Assembly: GCA_040900105.1 (NCBI GenBank)
Contig: JBBDZP010000035.1
Coordinates: 1-23,773 of the forward strand
From: JACPDD01 sp040900105
Lineage (GTDB): Bacteria; Patescibacteriota; Microgenomatia; Levybacterales; UBA12049
DNA: 23,773 nucleotides
Direction: 5' to 3'
In this document: in pieces, positions 20,472 to 23,773 of the stretch
How positions within the stretch are numbered: position 1 is the first letter of the stretch
How the letters are laid out: every line of letters starts with the position of its first letter
Program-made: the position numbers and the translations under genes
Notes under the pieces: generated by a model
Told to the model about the DNA's origin: nothing
What the model saw: the letters and a program-made list of their open reading frames with translations, nothing else
Databases searched by the model: none

Positions 20472-22553
20472 ATGGACAAAGTTTATAATCACAAGGATGT
20501 TGAGCAGAAATTGTACAAAAAATGGGAAGAAAAAGGGTACTTTAAACCGGAAATAAATCCAGAAGGCGAGCCGTACTCCATAATTCTCCCTCCCCCAAAC
20601 GCAAACGCTCCGCTTCATTTTGGGCACGCAATGTATGTAATTGAAGATATTCTTATCCGTTATCACAGGATGAAAGGAGACAGAACCCTTTGGCTTCCGG
20701 GGGCTGATCACGCTGGGTTTGAGACCCAGTTTGTTTTTGAAAAGAAACTTCAGGCGGAAGGAAAATCAAGATTTGATTACGGCCGGGAAACTCTATACAA
20801 GATGATCTGGGATTTTGTACAGGAAAATAAACCTGTCATGGAAGACCAGCTTAAAAGATTGGGTTTTTCTCTTGACTGGTCCCGCAAGAAATTCACCCTG
20901 GATCCGGATGTTGTAAAAATAGTCCATCAGACATTCAAAAAGCTTTACGATGATGGCCTGGTTTACCGTGCAAATCGCTTAGTAAATTACTGTACATTTG
21001 ATGGAACCTCATTTTCAGACTTGGAAGTTGTTTGGGAAGAAAGAAAAGACCCTTTGTATTATATAAAGTACGGGCCGCTTGTTTTGGCAACAACAAGACC
21101 AGAAACCAAATTTGGAGATGCGGCCGTGGCGGTCCATCCTGATGACAAACGATACAAAGAGTATGTTGGCAAAGAAATTGAGATTGAGACATTGATTGGT
21201 AAAGCCAAGATTAAAGTTATTGCCGATGATTACGTTGATCCCAAGTTTGGAACAGGCGTTGTAAAGATAACGCCGGCACATGATTTTAATGATTATGAAA
21301 TAGGAAAAAGGCACGATCTTCCCATGAAGCAGGTTCTTGGTCTTGACGGAAAAATGAATGAGCACGCTGGAAAATTTGCCGGTTTGTATGCAAAACAAGC
21401 GCGTAAAGCAATTGTTGAGGAGATGCAGGAAAAGGGACTAATTGAAAAAATTGATAAGAATTATATACACAGAATTGGACTTTGCTATAAGTGTAAAAAT
21501 GTTTTGGAGCCGCTTCCTCTTGAGCAGTGGTTTATAAAAATGGAGCCTTTGGCCAAGTCTGCTATTGATGCTGTTAAAAAGGGAGATATTAAGATATATC
21601 CAAAGAACTTTGAAAAGTTATATTTCCAATTCCTCGAAAATATTCGGGATTGGAACATTAGTCGTCAGGTTGTGTGGGGAATTAGAATGCCAGCCTGGAA
21701 AAGTAAAAAAACAGAGGAGTGGATGGTGACAGAAGGCGAGGCTCCGCAAGGAGAGGAATGGGTACAAGATGAAGACACATTTGATACTTGGTTTTCTTCT
21801 TCACAGTGGCCATACGCTGCGCTCAGGGCAAGCCACGAATCGAGAGACTATGAAGAGTTTTATCCGACAACTGTTATGGAAACAGGCTACGATATTTTGC
21901 GTTGGTGGGTGGCAAGAATGGTTATGATGGGAATTTACGCAACGGGCAAGGTGCCTTTTAAAAATGTTATCTTACACGGGCTCGTAAATGACCCATTAGG
22001 CAAAAAGATGAGTAAAAGCAAGGGGAATGTAGTAAATCCCATTGAACTCGTGGATAAATACGGGGCAGATGCTATCCGCTTTGCCCTCGTGTACGGCACA
22101 GCTCTGGGCAATGATCAGGCTTTATCTTTTGAAAAACTTGAAGCAATGCGTAACTTTACCAATAAACTGTGGAACATGGGAAGATTCATTGAGATGAAGA
22201 AAGATCAGATCTCAAAAAAAGGCTCGGCAAATGAGATCGATAGGGAATGGGCTAAGAAAGTTGAGGAACTAGCTAAGGAAGTAACTAAAGATATTAACAA
22301 TTACAACTTTAATTATGCAGCAGAAAAGCTCTATGAATTCACATGGCATCAATTTGCTGATAAATATATAGAAGATGTCAAAAACAGATTAGACGAGAAT
22401 TCCTACGGTATACTGTATACAGTATACGGTATACTGTTAAAGCTTCTTCATCCTTTCATGCCTTTTGTAACCGAGGAAATTTATCAAAGACTTGGTCCGC
22501 CACCTGGCGGAAGAGAGTCTTTAATGATAGAAAATTGGCCCACACATGAGTAA
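20472..22553 (+). CDS. valS: Valyl-tRNA synthetase, short CPR-type
   Basis: From ATG 20472 this is 693 residues, against ~880-950 in most bacteria. It has HFGH (49-52, class I HIGH motif), a CP1 editing domain (ATTRPETKFGDAAVAVHP, GTGVVKITPAHDFNDYEIG), TGYDILRWWVARM and KMSKS (512-516), then a helical anticodon-binding domain. The GTDHAGIATQ of most ValRS is GADHAGFETQ here. It ends right after the anticodon-binding domain, so the C-terminal coiled-coil tRNA arm is missing. Two repeats are inserted in frame near the end: a 34-bp AT-rich repeat (YGILYTVYGIL) and a TCCGCC palindrome (GPPPGGR). The TTG at 20436 is rejected as start because it is the -35. It overlaps the next gene by 8 nt. Confidence 0.95.
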   Translation: MDKVYNHKDVEQKLYKKWEEKGYFKPEINPEGEPYSIILPPPNANAPLHFGHAMYVIEDILIRYHRMKGDRTLWLPGADHAGFETQFVFEKKLQAEGKSRFDYGRETLYKMIWDFVQENKPVMEDQLKRLGFSLDWSRKKFTLDPDVVKIVHQTFKKLYDDGLVYRANRLVNYCTFDGTSFSDLEVVWEERKDPLYYIKYGPLVLATTRPETKFGDAAVAVHPDDKRYKEYVGKEIEIETLIGKAKIKVIADDYVDPKFGTGVVKITPAHDFNDYEIGKRHDLPMKQVLGLDGKMNEHAGKFAGLYAKQARKAIVEEMQEKGLIEKIDKNYIHRIGLCYKCKNVLEPLPLEQWFIKMEPLAKSAIDAVKKGDIKIYPKNFEKLYFQFLENIRDWNISRQVVWGIRMPAWKSKKTEEWMVTEGEAPQGEEWVQDEDTFDTWFSSSQWPYAALRASHESRDYEEFYPTTVMETGYDILRWWVARMVMMGIYATGKVPFKNVILHGLVNDPLGKKMSKSKGNVVNPIELVDKYGADAIRFALVYGTALGNDQALSFEKLEAMRNFTNKLWNMGRFIEMKKDQISKKGSANEIDREWAKKVEELAKEVTKDINNYNFNYAAEKLYEFTWHQFADKYIEDVKNRLDENSYGILYTVYGILLKLLHPFMPFVTEEIYQRLGPPPGGRESLMIENWPTHE
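22404..22437. repeat. AT-rich palindrome and 21-nt-period direct repeat in valS
   Basis: TACGGTATACTGT occurs at 22404-22416 and again at 22425-22437 (period 21 nt, seven codons). It contains the perfect palindrome GTATACTGTATACAGTATAC (22408-22427). It is in frame and codes for YGILYTV-YGILLK just before the conserved LLHPFMPFVTEEI motif. Confidence 0.85.
22496..22511. repeat. Palindrome TCCGCCACCTGGCGGA near the valS 3' end
   Basis: A 16-bp palindrome (central two bases excepted) read in frame as G-P-P-P-G-G-R between E-I-Y-Q-R-L and E-S-L-M-I-E. This is a loop position where other ValRS have no such insert. Confidence 0.85.
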
Positions 22554-22971
22554 AAAACAAACATTAAAACTATCATTCTCACAATTCCCGAAGATTTACC
22601 GATTTATTACCGAAAGAATTAAAAACACTCGGGGGGATTTAAAAATCATGATTTTGGGTTTTATATTTGGAGTACTGGCAGTGCTTATTGTTATTTGCAG
22701 TACATATTTAGCTTTGGGTTTGAGAAATAAGAGTGAAATTGGTAGTCAAAGAGAGATAGTTTCTTCCCAAATTGGCTATTGGGAGAAGGTTGTTGAGAAG
22801 CAAAAAGGCTATAGGGATGGTTATTTTATGCTTGCAGTTTTAGAATACCAGCTTAGAGATTTTGGTAAATCAAAGGAGTATTTAGATAAAGTTTTATCAA
22901 TTGATCCAAATTTTTCTCCTGCGCAGGATTTTCAAAAAGTATTATCCGCCAGTTGGCGGAAGGAAGAGTGA
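22546..22971 (+). CDS. Small TPR-like membrane protein
   Basis: This 141-residue protein has a basic N-terminus, one membrane helix (~33-56), then an outer helical region. That region has one TPR-like unit (Y-F-M-L-A-V-L-E-Y-Q-L-R-D-F-G-K-S-K-E-Y-L-D-K-V-L-S-I-D-P-N-F), too few repeats for a full TPR array. The last codons (SASWRKEE) come from a TCCGCC palindrome at 22945-22960. It starts inside the valS stop (ATGAGTAA), so it is coupled to valS. Its function is not known. Confidence 0.75.
   Translation: MSKKQTLKLSFSQFPKIYRFITERIKNTRGDLKIMILGFIFGVLAVLIVICSTYLALGLRNKSEIGSQREIVSSQIGYWEKVVEKQKGYRDGYFMLAVLEYQLRDFGKSKEYLDKVLSIDPNFSPAQDFQKVLSASWRKEE
22945..22960. repeat. Palindrome TCCGCCAGTTGGCGGA at the 3' end of the TPR-like gene
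   Basis: A 16-bp palindrome with one central mismatch pair. It is in frame as S-A-S-W-R-K, 11 bases before the end of the gene, and matches the copies at 16124 and 22496. Confidence 0.85.
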
Positions 22972-22973
22972 GG

Positions 22974-23711
22974 TTATTTCGCAGGTTTTTCTGCCTTGTC
23001 GGCAGGCAGGTCTTCCTGTTTTGCTTCTGACGGGCCGCCTTCGGTAACTGCTCCTTCTGTTGGAGCTTCTCCTTCTGCCGGTGCCGCACCTTCTGTAGTT
23101 TCTGCTGCTGCAGCTTCAGCCGCGGCTGCTTCCTCAGCTGCCTGTTCTTGAGCTTCTTTACTGATAAGTTCTCCAACTTTTACAACAACCTGGCCCGGAT
23201 CGGTAATGATTGTGACTCCCGCCGGAGCTTTGAGATCTGCAACTGTAATCTGCTCGTCAACTTGGGCCAAATGCTCTACGTTTACCTGGATACTCTCCGG
23301 AAGTTCTTCCGGAAGAGCTTCAATTTCTATAACAGACATAATAGGCATTAAGAGCCCAGTTTTATCTGTTTCTGCCTTTGGTTCTCCAATAAATTCAATT
23401 GGAACTTCGGTTTTAATCTTTTCTTTAAGATTTACTTTAAAAAAATCAGCGTGGAGAACGTTGTTTCTGTAATCTGTGGCAATATTATGAATAAGAACTG
23501 GAATAATTTGGCTGTCAAGTTTTAGGTCTACAAGTCCGGTTTCTCCTGCCTCTTTGAAAACTGCATCAAATTCCTTCTTTCCTACCTGCACAGCCTGGGA
23601 GTTTATGTCTTTACCATAAACATTTCCGGGAATTATACCATCACGTCTGAGTTTTTTGACTTTCTTTCCAAGGACGCTTCTTTTCTCTACCTTTAAGCTT
23701 TCTCGCTTCAT
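22974..23711 (-). CDS. rplY: Large ribosomal subunit protein bL25 (CTC family)
   Basis: From ATG 23711 this is 245 residues. An upstream in-frame GTG at 23729 would add six residues (MSEIES). The family normally begins at about ESLKVEKRSVLGKKVKKLRRDGIIP, so the ATG is preferred; the extra codons fall inside a repeat-like element. Residues ~1-90 are the 5S-rRNA-binding L25 domain (RSVLGKKVKKLRR...GNVYG) and ~95-185 the TL5/CTC beta domain (ALPEELPESIQVNV...). The last ~55 residues are Ala/Glu/Pro-rich low-complexity sequence, common in CPR bL25. A small palindromic GC stretch (22991-23010) codes part of that tail. It is convergent with the TPR-like gene, 2 nt apart. Confidence 0.93.
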   Translation of the reverse strand: MKRESLKVEKRSVLGKKVKKLRRDGIIPGNVYGKDINSQAVQVGKKEFDAVFKEAGETGLVDLKLDSQIIPVLIHNIATDYRNNVLHADFFKVNLKEKIKTEVPIEFIGEPKAETDKTGLLMPIMSVIEIEALPEELPESIQVNVEHLAQVDEQITVADLKAPAGVTIITDPGQVVVKVGELISKEAQEQAAEEAAAAEAAAAETTEGAAPAEGEAPTEGAVTEGGPSEAKQEDLPADKAEKPAK

Positions 23712-23712
23712 A

Positions 23713-23756
23713 GATTCGATTTCACTCACTACGATCCTGAGCCTGTCGAACGGATC
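23713..23756. repeat. CTGAGCCTG-TCGAA-type element in front of bL25
   Basis: The 44-bp stretch contains GATCC (23733-23737) and GGATC (23752-23756) as inverted arms around GAGCCTGTCGAAC, and an outer TTCGA/TCGAA pair (23715-23719 and 23746-23750). It covers the alternative GTG start of the bL25 gene and shares CTGAGCCTG and CGAAC with the dnaA linker element. Confidence 0.65.
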
Positions 23757-23759
23757 ATA
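23754..23759 (-). promoter_or_regulatory. Possible -10 of the bL25 gene
   Basis: TATGAT on the minus strand, predicted start about 23747, giving a ~36-nt leader to ATG 23711. The -35 would be outside the window. Low certainty. Confidence 0.3.
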
Positions 23760-23773
23760 AAAATCTATTTTAC

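Noticed and set aside
22853..23176. 107-residue minus-strand open frame rich in Lys/Gln
   Set aside because: It is an out-of-frame shadow of the Ala/Glu-rich bL25 tail and overlaps the TPR-like gene.
1..23773. CRISPR arrays, tRNA/rRNA genes and insertion sequences
   Set aside because: No spaced direct repeats, no cloverleaf-like or rRNA segment and no transposase frame were seen by eye. A tRNA or Rfam scan could still find a missed short RNA.

Overview
This window looks like the replication-origin region of a reduced-genome bacterium of the Candidate Phyla Radiation (Patescibacteria), most likely Microgenomates. That placement is inference. It rests on the AT-rich sequence, the PrgI/TraC-like/VirB4 set with small SGGD-type pilins, a DUF4012 protein with an epimerase-like N-terminus, a bL25 with a long Ala/Glu tail, and a short valyl-tRNA synthetase. 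TGA is a normal stop (for example at the end of virB4), so this is not a lineage that has recoded UGA.

Layout. Positions 1-1069 hold three tandem paralogous T4SS pilin-like genes, the first cut by the window edge. A metalloprotease-like membrane gene (1044-1730) lies opposite. Positions 1842-5574 form a tight operon: a PrgI-type (VirB3-like) fusion protein, a TraC-like protein and a VirB4 ATPase. A GIY-YIG protein, a membrane-anchored lytic transglycosylase (VirB1-like) and a small anchored protein follow (5587-7108). Together these are the core of a type IV secretion-like envelope machine; no VirD4 coupling protein or relaxase is visible. Positions 7109-9757 carry dnaN and dnaA on the minus strand. 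The ~225 bp divergent gap between dnaA and rpmH and the 138 bp dnaA-dnaN gap carry DnaA boxes and are the likely oriC. Positions 9983-11937 are the classic rpmH-rnpA-yidD-yidC-jag run. Positions 11867-18113 form a surface/polysaccharide block: O-antigen-ligase-like protein, flippase and DUF4012 protein, with a JAMM-like gene and an RNase HI gene among them. Positions 18202-20389 encode an FBPase-aldolase pair (gluconeogenic). Positions 20472-23729 hold valS, a small TPR-like membrane protein and bL25.

Two patterns run across the window. First, many genes that begin transcription units have a -10 hexamer, often with an extended TGn, placed so that the transcript would start at or within about two bases of the start codon. 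Leaderless mRNA therefore seems to be the default for first genes here, while several inner operon genes (rnpA, yidD, jag) have Shine-Dalgarno sequences. Second, short GC-rich palindromes (family TCCGCC-n-GGCGGA, plus CTGAGCCTG...CGAA-type elements) are scattered about. Several sit in frame inside conserved genes, at linkers, surface loops or extreme C-termini, including the dnaA linker, valS and the DUF4012 gene. A separate AT-rich 20-bp perfect palindrome, part of a 21-nt-period repeat, lies inside valS.

No tRNA, rRNA, CRISPR array, insertion sequence or convincing intrinsic terminator was seen. No gene-free stretch exceeds 300 bases.
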